64,000 nucleotides of DNA from Chloroflexi bacterium HGW-Chloroflexi-10 (GTDB lineage: Bacteria; Chloroflexota; Anaerolineae; Anaerolineales; Anaerolineaceae). Positions within the stretch are counted from its first letter, which is position 1. Every line of letters begins with the position of its first letter. Below, piece by piece: positions 35,622-43,540 of this stretch. The notes below the pieces were generated by a model. It was not told the origin of the DNA. It ran no database searches and was given only the letters and a program-made list of their open reading frames with translations. The stretch is from positions 1-64,000 of the forward strand of contig PHBZ01000031.1 in the NCBI GenBank assembly GCA_002840755.1, in the 5' to 3' direction. A program made the position numbers and the translations under genes.

Positions 35622-36574
35622 AAAACATATCTCAACCAAAAATCGCCGCATTTGCCGGCGGGGTCGGCGGCGCGCGCATGGCCAATGGATTGGCACAGTT
35701 ACTTCCACCCGAACAACTCAGCATCATCGTCAACACTGGGGACGATTTTGAATACTGGGGATTGTCCATCTCACCCGATCTGGATACAGTCATGTACACC
35801 CTGGCAGGAATTGCTAACCCGCAAACCGGTTGGGGACTGCTGGATGAGGGTCATCGCTGTCTGGAAAATATGCGCAGTCTCGGGCAGCCCGGTTGGTTTG
35901 GTCTGGGTGACCGCGACCTGGCCACCCATCTGACCCGTACCCAATGGCTCCGCGAAGGCAAAAACCTCACCCAGGTCACCCGTTCTTTGGGTGAAGCTTT
36001 GGGCGTAAACCACGCTATCTTACCCATGTCGAATGATCCTTGCCGTACCATCGTGCTCACTCCCGCCGGCGAAATGGACTTCCAAACCTATTTTGTGCGT
36101 GAACAATGGCAGCCACAGTTAACCGGTCTGCGTTGGGAAGGTTTATCCGAGGCGCACATCACCCCGGAGGTCCGCCAGGCATTAATCGCAGCCGATCTGA
36201 TTTTTTTCTGCCCTTCAAACCCTTTCGTCAGTATCGACCCGATCCTGAATCTGTCTGGTGTATTGGATCTGATAAAAGCAAAACCCGTAGTAGCCATCAG
36301 CCCAATCATTGGCGGCAAGGCCATCAAGGGTCCAGCGGCAAAAATGTTTGACGAACTCCTGCATACTGAAGCATCTGCGCACAGCGTGGCCGCTTATTAT
36401 CAGCATCGCGGACTCCTGAAAGGCTTTGTGATCGATCATCAGGATCAGGACCTGGAATCTAAACTAACAACCCTGGGTTTGGATGTTCTGGTCACCAATA
36501 CACTCCTGCCCGATCCCATCACCCAAAAGCAGGTAGCCCGGGTAATTCTGGATTTCGTCAGCCATTTGGTATAA
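35618..36574 (+). CDS. cofD: 2-phospho-L-lactate transferase
   Basis: A 318-residue CofD/FbiA. It transfers the phospholactyl (or phosphoenolpyruvyl) group to the deazaflavin Fo to build F420-0 or its dehydro form. Key stretches: FAGGVGGARMANGL, VNTGDDFEYWGLSISPDLDTVMYTLAG and ICPSNPFVSIDPIL-like FFCPSNPFVSIDPIL. It is coupled to the PhzF gene by ATGA and followed by cofC 8 nt later. Fo synthase and the gamma-glutamyl ligase are not in this window. Confidence 0.94.
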   Translation: MKNISQPKIAAFAGGVGGARMANGLAQLLPPEQLSIIVNTGDDFEYWGLSISPDLDTVMYTLAGIANPQTGWGLLDEGHRCLENMRSLGQPGWFGLGDRDLATHLTRTQWLREGKNLTQVTRSLGEALGVNHAILPMSNDPCRTIVLTPAGEMDFQTYFVREQWQPQLTGLRWEGLSEAHITPEVRQALIAADLIFFCPSNPFVSIDPILNLSGVLDLIKAKPVVAISPIIGGKAIKGPAAKMFDELLHTEASAHSVAAYYQHRGLLKGFVIDHQDQDLESKLTTLGLDVLVTNTLLPDPITQKQVARVILDFVSHLV

Positions 36575-36582
36575 TCCTGCGC

Positions 36583-37200
36583 ATGAAGATATGGGCAATC
36601 ATTCCAATGAAAGCACTGGCAAAGGCCAAAACCAGGTTAGCCCCCGTACTCACATTGGAAGAACGCCGCCAACTGGTCGTCCAGCTATTTGAACATACAC
36701 TGCAGGAACTGGCCGGGTGGCCAATATTGGAGGGAGTTTTAGTAGTCAGTGTTGATCCCTTTTTTTCGGAAATTACTCAAACCTTTGGCTATGAATTCCT
36801 CAGGGAAGAACAGCCCAGTGGTTTAAATGCTTCAGTGACACTGGCTGCGCAGCATTTACAGGCCAGGGGAGCACAGGCCGTGTTGGTCATTCATGGAGAC
36901 CTGCCCTGGATTTCACAAAACGAGCTGGATTCTCTGGTGAAAGCAGCTCCGGATAAAGGGATTCTGATAGCCCCGGACCGCCATTACAGCGGTACCAATA
37001 TATTGTGGGCTTCCCCACCGCTGGCAATCCCATTTGCTTACGGCTGTGATTCCTTTCAAAAACATCAGGAACTGGCTCTTAAAGCCAACTATCCTGTTAT
37101 TATCTTTAAATCGGAAAAGCTTTCCGTAGACCTGGACTTGCCAGAAGACCTGATAATATACGAGAACTACCTGCCAAACACCCCTGGAGGTGAAAAATAA
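36583..37200 (+). CDS. cofC: 2-phospho-L-lactate guanylyltransferase
   Basis: A 205-residue CofC/FbiD nucleotidyltransferase that activates phospholactate or PEP with GTP for CofD. The N-terminal IIPMKALAKAKTRLAPVL is the nucleotide-binding motif and LVIHGDLPWIS holds the metal-binding Asp. A C-terminal SEKLSVDLDLPEDL matches the family. The 3' end overlaps the presumed start of the kinase-like gene by 4 nt. Confidence 0.93.
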   Translation: MKIWAIIPMKALAKAKTRLAPVLTLEERRQLVVQLFEHTLQELAGWPILEGVLVVSVDPFFSEITQTFGYEFLREEQPSGLNASVTLAAQHLQARGAQAVLVIHGDLPWISQNELDSLVKAAPDKGILIAPDRHYSGTNILWASPPLAIPFAYGCDSFQKHQELALKANYPVIIFKSEKLSVDLDLPEDLIIYENYLPNTPGGEK

Positions 37201-37874
37201 TCACACAAAACTTACCACATGGTTTTACTAATTTTACCCAATCGACGCCCAAAGGGATTGTAAAACGCTACAATGGACCGGGAGCCATGCAGCGTTGGAA
37301 TACCGAAAACTCACTTTTGCCACTCCTGCAGGGAAAACTACCGGTACCCACCTTGCTGCCCAATAACACGGACGGCGAAATCCTGTTGAAAGCGGTTGCC
37401 GGACTACACGCACAGGATGTGATCAACAATGACAGTCAGGCCAACATCCTGCTTGGATTAGGCCGTCTGCTTCAACAAATCCAAAGCCTGTCTGTCGAGC
37501 CATTTCAAGGCCTGCTAACCGGTAATGGTACGGTACTGGTGCATGGCGACTTTGGACCGCAGAACCTGCTGGTGAATCAAAAATCCTACCAACCTGCGCT
37601 GCTCTTCGATTGGGAATGGGCCCACCTGGGCGATCCTGTGGAAGACGCCGCCTGGTGTGAATGGATCGTACGCATGTTCCACCAACCGGCAGCCAAAGAT
37701 TTGCCTCGCTTCTATGAGGCGTATGGTCAGCTGCCTGCCTGGTCAGATCGTCACGAAAGTATGCAAATGACCTGCCGCCGTCATCTGGATTTCGCCCGAT
37801 TAATGGGCAGGCGCAAAACCATTCAGCAATGGCAAAACCGGGTGGTCTATACCCGTCGTCTGACGTCTTTTTAA
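37197..37874 (+). CDS. APH-like phosphotransferase with non-ATG start
   Basis: About 225 residues of aminoglycoside-phosphotransferase/choline kinase fold. Catalytic motifs are HGDFGPQN and FDWEWA. The first ATG is at 37287, but homology-like sequence continues upstream in frame: LPHGFTNFT and GIVKRYNGPG, the expected N-lobe with its ATP-binding Lys. That frame is open only back to 37194, and no ATG, GTG or TTG occurs between. GGAGG (37186-37190) points to ATA at 37197 (6 nt) or ATC at 37200 (9 nt). Either a rare start codon or a start-codon mutation is implied. The substrate is unknown; it is last in the F420 operon. Confidence 0.7.
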   Translation: MITQNLPHGFTNFTQSTPKGIVKRYNGPGAMQRWNTENSLLPLLQGKLPVPTLLPNNTDGEILLKAVAGLHAQDVINNDSQANILLGLGRLLQQIQSLSVEPFQGLLTGNGTVLVHGDFGPQNLLVNQKSYQPALLFDWEWAHLGDPVEDAAWCEWIVRMFHQPAAKDLPRFYEAYGQLPAWSDRHESMQMTCRRHLDFARLMGRRKTIQQWQNRVVYTRRLTSF

Positions 37875-37945
37875 CAATTGGCCCGATATATGCACCAAAT
37901 CTTATATTGCCCGTGGTTACTAATTACAGTTTCCTCTTTACAAAA

Positions 37946-37967
37946 AAAGGCGCAATTTGTGACCGTG
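37946..37967 (+). repeat. 22-nt dispersed direct repeat, copy 2
   Basis: Identical over 22 bases to 11896-11917 and on the same strand; flanks on the 5' side are similar (TTTCCT then an A-rich stretch). It sits in the 131-bp gap between the kinase-like gene and menA. No ORF is present here. Confidence 0.75.
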
Positions 37968-38005
37968 AGGGGTATGTCTTTCAAATCATTTGAGGTTACC
38001 CGTTA

Positions 38006-38917
38006 ATGACCAATACATTTAAATTGACAAAAACTCAGGCCTGGATTCTGGCTGCCCGCCCAAAAACGTTGCCGGCTGCCGCGGCTCCGGTCATTGTTGG
38101 TAGTGCCGCTGCTTTCGCTGAACAAATGTTTAAACCCGGCCCGGCGCTGGCAGCCTTGGCTGGTGCGCTCTTGCTGCAAATAGGCGCTAACTATGCCAAT
38201 GATGTTTTTGACTATCAAAAAGGTGCAGACAGTGGCGAACGTCTGGGTCCGCTTCGCCTTACCCAGGCCGGAATCCTCTCCCCCCGTGAAGTCAAAACCG
38301 GCATGTGGGTTAGTTTCACCCTGGCGGCTGCCTGTGGTGTATATATGGCACTGGTATCGGGTTGGGTAATTATACTGATCGGTCTCCTGGCCATCCTGGC
38401 TGCCATCGCATACACTGGCGGCCCTTTTCCGTATGGCTATAAAGGTCTCGGAGAAATCTTCGTTTTTCTCTTTTTTGGCCTGGCTGCGGTCTGTGGCACT
38501 TACTACGCTCAGGCAGGCAGCATCAGCCAATTGGCGTTGCTCTCCAGCCTGCCCATGGGCTTCCTTATTGTCGCCATTCTGGTGGTCAACAACCTGCGCG
38601 ATGTGGAAAGTGACCGTGCCAGCGGAAAACACACGTTGGCGGTACGCTATGGTGCAAATTGGGCAAAACAGGAATACGTCGTCATGCTCATTCTGGCCTA
38701 TCTGGTGGTCTTTTTGATGGGTATCAGTGACCTGGCCAGCCCCTGGGTGGTATTATGCTGGCTTTCCTTGCCCTTCATCTTTTCCCTGACAAGCGCTGTA
38801 CTGAATCAAAGCGGTCGAATCCTTAACAAAACCCTGGCTGGTACCGGTCAATTAACCCTGATGTTTGCGCTGCTGTATGCCCTGGGTTTGGTCCTCTCAG
38901 TTTTAATACCCCTTTAA
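38006..38917 (+). CDS. menA: 1,4-dihydroxy-2-naphthoate polyprenyltransferase
   Basis: A 303-residue UbiA-family membrane enzyme that attaches the prenyl tail in menaquinone synthesis. About nine helices are visible. The first Asp-rich motif is NYANDVFDYQKGADSG and the second NNLRDVESDRASGK. GAGG precedes the ATG. Quinones are the usual electron acceptors for Ddn-like F420H2 enzymes such as the one at 32184. Confidence 0.92.
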   Translation: MTNTFKLTKTQAWILAARPKTLPAAAAPVIVGSAAAFAEQMFKPGPALAALAGALLLQIGANYANDVFDYQKGADSGERLGPLRLTQAGILSPREVKTGMWVSFTLAAACGVYMALVSGWVIILIGLLAILAAIAYTGGPFPYGYKGLGEIFVFLFFGLAAVCGTYYAQAGSISQLALLSSLPMGFLIVAILVVNNLRDVESDRASGKHTLAVRYGANWAKQEYVVMLILAYLVVFLMGISDLASPWVVLCWLSLPFIFSLTSAVLNQSGRILNKTLAGTGQLTLMFALLYALGLVLSVLIPL

Positions 38918-38950
38918 AAAAACTACTCCCTCGAATACTACTTTAGCAGG

Positions 38951-38979
38951 TTAGTTACTCTCATTTGAAATCATACAAT
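38951..38979 (+). promoter_or_regulatory. Weak promoter candidate before repeat copy B
   Basis: TTAGTT (38951-38956) and TACAAT (38974-38979) with 17 nt between. The start would be near 38986, placing the repeat in the leader of the hydrolase gene. The -35 match is poor. Confidence 0.3.
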
Positions 38980-38996
38980 GGGATTAATCATATCTT

Positions 38997-39086
38997 TTCA
39001 TTAATTAAGGGCAAGGGTGTTTTGGACGGGCAATATGCCCGTCCAAAACACCCCCAACCCCGTATTATTGAGATGATACGACTAAT
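38997..39086 (+). repeat. Interspersed hairpin repeat, copy B
   Basis: The best-preserved copy. After TTCATTAATTAAGGGC, a perfect 17-bp stem (39015-39031 with 39037-39053) closes an AATAT loop. A conserved tail follows, containing CCCCGTATTATTGAGATGAT. It ends 27 bp before the hydrolase start codon. The stem is not followed by a T-run, so it is not a normal terminator. Confidence 0.85.
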
Positions 39087-39113
39087 CTGATATTAAGTGA
39101 GGTATTCATAAAA

Positions 39114-40067
39114 ATGAAAATCGGAAAGGGTAACAAATTGGCAATCTTTTTTATTTCTATCGGTATACTTTTGGGAATTATTTTTCTTGCATTGGGGTTG
39201 AAATACCGAAAAGAGATTTTTGTGTTTCACAATGCCATCGATTCACTGCCAACACAGATCTACGCTTCAGATTGCGGCGAGATTGAATACCTGCGGGTTG
39301 GAACGGGCGAACCACTACTGGTCATCCACGGTATTTTTGGCGGAATTGATCAGGGTATTGCCAACGTGAACGGAATTTTCCCGGAGGGTTACGACCAGAT
39401 ATTTATATCCCGCTATGGATACTTACAATCACCACTGCCGCAGGATCCAAGCCCTCAAAAACAAGCCGCCCTATACGTTTGTCTGTTGGATCATCTGGGG
39501 TTGAACCAGGTAACAGTTATCGCCCATTCTGCTGGGGCTACCTCAGCCATGGAATTGGCCGCCCGCTACCCGGACCGTGTGAAAGCCTTGGTGTTGGTCT
39601 CACCCAATGCGCCTGGAACAGTGGATGTCACCCTCCCGCCTCAGGCAGTTGCTCAAACCATGTTCCACTCCGATTTTGTCTTCTGGATGATTACCACCTA
39701 TGCGCGCACTTCACTATATGGCACCATGGGAGTCCCCGTCGGCTATAGTTTATCACCCTCTGAAAAAGAACTGGTCGATAGCCTCGTGCAAACCGTATTA
39801 CCGGTAAGCCGCCGCGGCGACGGCGCCATTTGGGATATGTTTGTCTCCAACCCTGCCGTTAGCGAAACCGAATTTGGAAATATTCAGGCCCCCACCCTGG
39901 TTGTCAGTGCTGTGGATGATCCAATGGCTCTCTATCAAAATGCTCAGGCCATGTCTAAACGCATACCAAATGCGGCTTTATTAACTGTGCCCTCCGGCGG
40001 CCACATGCTGCTGGGTCAGAATGAACTGGTGATTGGTACCATTCGTGATTTTGTATCACACCCATAG
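39114..40067 (+). CDS. Membrane-anchored alpha/beta hydrolase
   Basis: A 317-residue alpha/beta hydrolase with an N-terminal anchor or signal helix (LAIFFISIGILLGIIFLAL, about 10-28). The oxyanion loop is VIHGIFGG, the nucleophile elbow AHSAGA (Ser), an Asp lies in VVSAVDDPMA and the catalytic His in PSGGHMLL. It is likely extracytoplasmic; the substrate is unknown. Repeat copy B lies just upstream, and the next gene follows after 12 nt. Confidence 0.87.
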   Translation: MKIGKGNKLAIFFISIGILLGIIFLALGLKYRKEIFVFHNAIDSLPTQIYASDCGEIEYLRVGTGEPLLVIHGIFGGIDQGIANVNGIFPEGYDQIFISRYGYLQSPLPQDPSPQKQAALYVCLLDHLGLNQVTVIAHSAGATSAMELAARYPDRVKALVLVSPNAPGTVDVTLPPQAVAQTMFHSDFVFWMITTYARTSLYGTMGVPVGYSLSPSEKELVDSLVQTVLPVSRRGDGAIWDMFVSNPAVSETEFGNIQAPTLVVSAVDDPMALYQNAQAMSKRIPNAALLTVPSGGHMLLGQNELVIGTIRDFVSHP

Positions 40068-40079
40068 GAAAGTGAGATT

Positions 40080-40472
40080 ATGATGAGTGTATTTGTACGT
40101 ATTTTGATCGGTTTGTTTGTAATCGCCCACGGGGTGATCCATCCCGTCCTGGCTTTCGCTCCCCAAATGGGGCAAAACCCTCCTGTTTCCGGAACATTCT
40201 GGACGCATTCCTGGCTGCTGGGCAATGGACCCTTCGTCAAAGGATTGATCTATGCGCTCTCTGGGTTAACCGCATTGGTACTTTTGGGTGCAGGGTTGGG
40301 TTTTATGGGAGTTTTTCCGGTCACTATCACCCGCTCTTTGTGGATCGCCGGGGCCGGCTCTTCCTTGCTTTTGCTCCTCGTTTGCTGGCATAACTGGTTA
40401 TTTGTTGGCATTTTATTGGATATCGCTATGCTGGCAATCCCGGTATTTGTAAAAAACGGTTGGTTTTCTTAG
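40080..40472 (+). CDS. Small membrane protein
   Basis: A 130-residue protein with four predicted membrane helices. The first holds HGVIHPVLAF and the last LLDIAMLAIPVFV. I do not recognise the family. ATG at 40080 and 40083 are both possible starts. It is cotranscribed with the hydrolase gene and followed by a strong terminator. Confidence 0.65.
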   Translation: MMSVFVRILIGLFVIAHGVIHPVLAFAPQMGQNPPVSGTFWTHSWLLGNGPFVKGLIYALSGLTALVLLGAGLGFMGVFPVTITRSLWIAGAGSSLLLLLVCWHNWLFVGILLDIAMLAIPVFVKNGWFS

Positions 40473-40530
40473 TCCGGTAACAAAAAAGTCAGCCATTGAA
40501 TTTGGTGTATAGCTTTTTACCTTCTTTATT

Positions 40531-40575
40531 AAAAAAACAGCCGGGTGGTCATTATGATCCACCCGGCTGTTTTTT
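40531..40575. terminator. Strong bidirectional intrinsic terminator
   Basis: ACAGCCGGGTGG and CCACCCGGCTGT form a 12-bp GC-rich stem, extended by an A-run and a T-run. It separates the convergent hydrolase operon and lipoprotein gene. Confidence 0.93.
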
Positions 40576-40586
40576 GTTGGTTGGCC

Positions 40587-41441
40587 TTACTTGATTTCCA
40601 GGGAACTCATCATGGCGTCCAACTGGGTTAGGTCCGGGGTAAAGGTATTCGCAGCTTGTGAATTAAGGTCCTTGGCCACATTGGCTAGGTAAACGGGATA
40701 GTCGCTGGTGAATTCAGGCGGCTCGTTCCCGGTGACTGTTCCATCCGCGGGAAGATTGGGATGGTTAACCGGCAGCACTGCAGCCACATAATATTTCCCG
40801 TCATTGGTCAAGCCTTGGTAGGTATACATCAGCTCATTATTGTGGATGGGCACTATTCCCTGGCTAAACTCGGTAAGATAGCGCAAACCCTGGCCGTTAT
40901 TGAAATCTAAATATTGTATGTGCGCATGCAGCACCTGCGTTTTATTGAACAGCGGCAGAAAAGGCATGTTCGGAATCTCCTGGGGTGACTGAATCAAGCT
41001 CTGCAGTGTAAAGACCATATTTCCAGCGCCTTCATTGATCTTCCCCAGGTCATTCACTGGATAAATAAAGATCTGTGGCTGGATAAATTGGCTGCTGATC
41101 GGATAACCCTGCAAACTGACCCTGGTATACTCGGGCATCACTTCCCAGTAGGGCGCATCATCACTGGCTGGTACAGCAGCCATCGTCTCGGTCTGGAAAC
41201 CGGTGGCCAGGCTGCCGGTATCCAGAGAAAGGTGGAATGAACCATCCGGGGTAGGTAGAACCGTTATTGCCGGCAGTATTGTAGCCGCTGGTTCAACGGT
41301 TGCCATTGGTGCAGATGTTGCAGTGGGGTTGGGCAGCGTGGACGTAGCGACGGCTGGTGAACAGGCCGAGAGCAGAAGCAAACCTGCCAGTAGGACGATC
41401 AGCAGCCGAGAGATAAATCCGGATTGCATTTTAATAATCAT
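40587..41441 (-). CDS. Putative lipoprotein of unknown function
   Basis: A 284-residue exported lipoprotein. The signal helix ends LLLLSAC (lipobox Cys), followed by a Thr/Pro/Ala linker of about 45 residues and a globular domain with no family that I recognise (YWEVMPEYTRVSLQGYP, RYLTEFSQGIVPIHNNEL). The ATG at 41441 is chosen because GGAG (41452-41449) lies seven bases upstream. Confidence 0.75.
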   Translation of the reverse strand: MIIKMQSGFISRLLIVLLAGLLLLSACSPAVATSTLPNPTATSAPMATVEPAATILPAITVLPTPDGSFHLSLDTGSLATGFQTETMAAVPASDDAPYWEVMPEYTRVSLQGYPISSQFIQPQIFIYPVNDLGKINEGAGNMVFTLQSLIQSPQEIPNMPFLPLFNKTQVLHAHIQYLDFNNGQGLRYLTEFSQGIVPIHNNELMYTYQGLTNDGKYYVAAVLPVNHPNLPADGTVTGNEPPEFTSDYPVYLANVAKDLNSQAANTFTPDLTQLDAMMSSLEIK

Positions 41442-41626
41442 TTTTATACTCCATTTCATATTGATGTCGTTAACTTTTCTCCATTCCATAGATGGAGAGA
41501 GGTGAAAGTTTCAGAATCTCAGTTAAGCTATAGTGTTGTAACATCCATTTTGACTTCCTTTTCGTTTACGATTTTGATTAAAAATAGGTTTTTCTTTTAC
41601 TGTTACAGTTTACTTTTTGTTAAAAC

Positions 41627-41654
41627 AGAACTCCCCTTCTGGAAGGAGAGTTCT
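41627..41654 (-). terminator. Terminator of the padR operon
   Basis: A 12-bp stem with one G-U pair (AGAACTCTCCTT with AAGGGGAGTTCT on the minus strand), a four-base loop and a short GTTTTAA run. It lies downstream of the HAAS-type membrane gene. The remaining non-coding bases of 41442-41738 show nothing else. Confidence 0.6.
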
Positions 41655-41738
41655 ATACTGGCTAATTGGACAGTCATTGAACCTATACCGAAAACTGGTT
41701 TGGTTGTTCTTTCCTTTTATCCCTGATTCTATGGATTG

Positions 41739-42767
41739 TTATCCGTTAGTTTCCACTATTGGAATACCGGCATCACGAAAGCGCCGCAGCAGCCAGCGAA
41801 TGATTTCAACCCCGTTGATCACCAGAACCGCTGCCACGATCAACTTCGCTTGAATATTGGCAATCGGCAACACCTGATTCTGAATTGTGGTGATAAATTC
41901 CAAACTCCAGCCGGTTGCAGCCCACGCTTGTGACGCAACCTCCAATAGCGGGCCGGTTGATATTAACAATAAGGCAATCACCATTCCAAATAACTTGAGT
42001 GCCATATTGACCCATTCACTCCAGGGTGACCATTTACCATTGACCAATAAATACACCGATAGCAGCATGATCAACGCCCATTGGATGTTCATTAAGGGCA
42101 GATAGCGATAAAAATTCTCGGAAAGGATAGGAATATGAACCCATTCGCCATTATTGAGTGTGTTAATCCCCAGCCAATGGGTGTAGAAGTTGAAAAGGAT
42201 TAAAGCACCGGCATTTCCGATCAGGTCTCCAGCCTTACTGCTGCGTGAAACCGGCTTTGGCGCAGATTGAGGTAGCATTTGTGGCGACCAGTATTTTAAG
42301 TGCGCATCCTTCCGGTTCTTTGTCCATTCAATCAGTGCAAATACCAGCACTAATATTCCAAAAGCCTGAATACTGCCTTGTACTAAACCACCTAACAGTC
42401 CCAGCAGCAAACCCAGCGCTTCACCGCCCACAATCTTCTGGGTAAATGCCTGCACCAGAAAAGCGACGGTTAATCCGATTCCAATCGACAGTAGGACGAT
42501 CTTCAGAATACGCATAAAAATCGGATAGAAGCGTGGGCCGATCAGATAACGTTCCGGTAAATAGGCGGATGCCACCACTTCGGGAGCGCCCATTTCGGAC
42601 AATACTTCTTTTACCATAGCTTCATCCACTTCGGCGCCGCCCGCTTGCTCGCAGCGGTCTGCCAAACGATCTTCGATCAAAGAGCGGATTTCTTTTCCGA
42701 TATCCACACGCATATTTTCGGGTAAATTGACCCCGACTTCTTCAATATAACGATCAATTAATTTCAT
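41739..42767 (-). CDS. HAAS-domain membrane protein
   Basis: A 342-residue protein. The first 75 residues (MKLIDRYIEEVGVNLPENM, EIRSLIEDRL, LSEMGAPEVVASAYLPE) form the HAAS signalling domain often coupled to PadR regulators. Several membrane helices follow; no catalytic motif is seen. It directly follows the padR-like gene (9-nt gap), the usual pairing. Confidence 0.8.
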   Translation of the reverse strand: MKLIDRYIEEVGVNLPENMRVDIGKEIRSLIEDRLADRCEQAGGAEVDEAMVKEVLSEMGAPEVVASAYLPERYLIGPRFYPIFMRILKIVLLSIGIGLTVAFLVQAFTQKIVGGEALGLLLGLLGGLVQGSIQAFGILVLVFALIEWTKNRKDAHLKYWSPQMLPQSAPKPVSRSSKAGDLIGNAGALILFNFYTHWLGINTLNNGEWVHIPILSENFYRYLPLMNIQWALIMLLSVYLLVNGKWSPWSEWVNMALKLFGMVIALLLISTGPLLEVASQAWAATGWSLEFITTIQNQVLPIANIQAKLIVAAVLVINGVEIIRWLLRRFRDAGIPIVETNG

Positions 42768-42776
42768 CTTTAACTC

Positions 42777-43115
42777 CTATTCAACCAACAAACGATCCAT
42801 AACAACCGTCAATAGCTGCCACTCGGAAGCTAGCTGCGAAAAGATTTGTTTGCCTTGCTCGCTTAGAATGTAGTAACGCCGTTGACGGGCTTCCTCCAAC
42901 CGCCAATCGCTTTCCAGTAACCCGTTTGCCTCCAATCGGCGTAACAACGGATACAAAGTCCCCTGATCTACTTCAAAACCTTGGTCAGCAAGACTTTTCA
43001 GTAGTGAATAGCCATACTGAGCTTCTCTTAAACAGCTCATCGCCGCCAGAACAATCGTACCGCGGCGCAACTCCTGTACAAAAGGTTCAATTGGAATTTG
43101 GTTTTCTGTTTTCAT
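42777..43115 (-). CDS. PadR family transcriptional regulator
   Basis: A 112-residue PadR repressor. The winged helix spans GTIVLAAMSCLREAQYGYSLLKSL and VDQGTLYPLLRRLEANGLLES, ending with EARQRRYYILSEQGKQ. The ATG at 43115 coincides with the predicted transcription start, so the message may be leaderless. The frame is open to 43151, but that lies within the promoter. It likely represses its own promoter. Confidence 0.92.
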   Translation of the reverse strand: MKTENQIPIEPFVQELRRGTIVLAAMSCLREAQYGYSLLKSLADQGFEVDQGTLYPLLRRLEANGLLESDWRLEEARQRRYYILSEQGKQIFSQLASEWQLLTVVMDRLLVE

Positions 43116-43121
43116 ATTGCT

Positions 43122-43151
43122 ATTATACTGTGTAAAATACAGTATTGTCAA
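43122..43151 (-). promoter_or_regulatory. padR promoter with overlapping operator
   Basis: On the minus strand TTGACA (43151-43146) and TATAAT (43127-43122) match the consensus exactly, with an 18-nt spacer. ATACTGT-N7-ACAGTAT at 43125-43145 fills the spacer and overlaps the -10, as a PadR operator would. Only six bases separate the -10 from the start codon. Confidence 0.75.
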
Positions 43152-43246
43152 TATATTAATATAATGAATTTTTTAACATAGTTGTTTTGATAGCAATGCC
43201 TGAATCCAAATAATCAGCAAATTCTGATCTTTAACCATAATTTCTC

Positions 43247-43275
43247 TTGACAAAATAGAACTTATATTCTAAAAT
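43247..43275 (+). promoter_or_regulatory. Consensus promoter without an obvious gene
   Basis: TTGACA (43247-43252) and TAAAAT (43270-43275) are separated by 17 nt. The next plausible gene starts at 43541, about 260 nt from the predicted start. The gap 43152-43540 is AT-rich and shows no ORF that I trust. It contains a CATGTGTTTCGTGGTAAAT stretch (43418-43436), similar to a motif I have seen in intergenic DNA of other genomes. Confidence 0.45.
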
Positions 43276-43540
43276 AAACTTAAAAAAATGGCTCACACAC
43301 ATTAACAACCAGGGCATTATTCCAATACGAAAATTGCACCTTAACAACCACATAGTCAACACCCACTCCACCTGAGGCACACCCCTGAGTTTCCCATCAG
43401 CGCCAATCTTTTTTTTCATGTGTTTCGTGGTAAATAAAAAAGGCTCATATGAAGAATAATATTGATGAATCCAAAATGTCAGGCAGTAAAGCAAAAACGA
43501 ATTGTCGGCTATAATTATTCATAGGGAAACTTTAATTGTT

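Noticed and set aside
38003..38632. 209-residue minus-strand frame inside menA
   Set aside because: It is antisense to a well-supported UbiA-family gene, has no ribosome site or domain and is low-complexity in composition.
25174..39086. Hairpin repeats as a CRISPR array or terminators
   Set aside because: Copies are single and kilobases apart with no spacers, and none is followed by a T-run.
43231..43494. 87-residue minus-strand frame in the padR to EF-Tu-like gap
   Set aside because: No domain, no ribosome site, and the composition looks like chance in AT-rich DNA.
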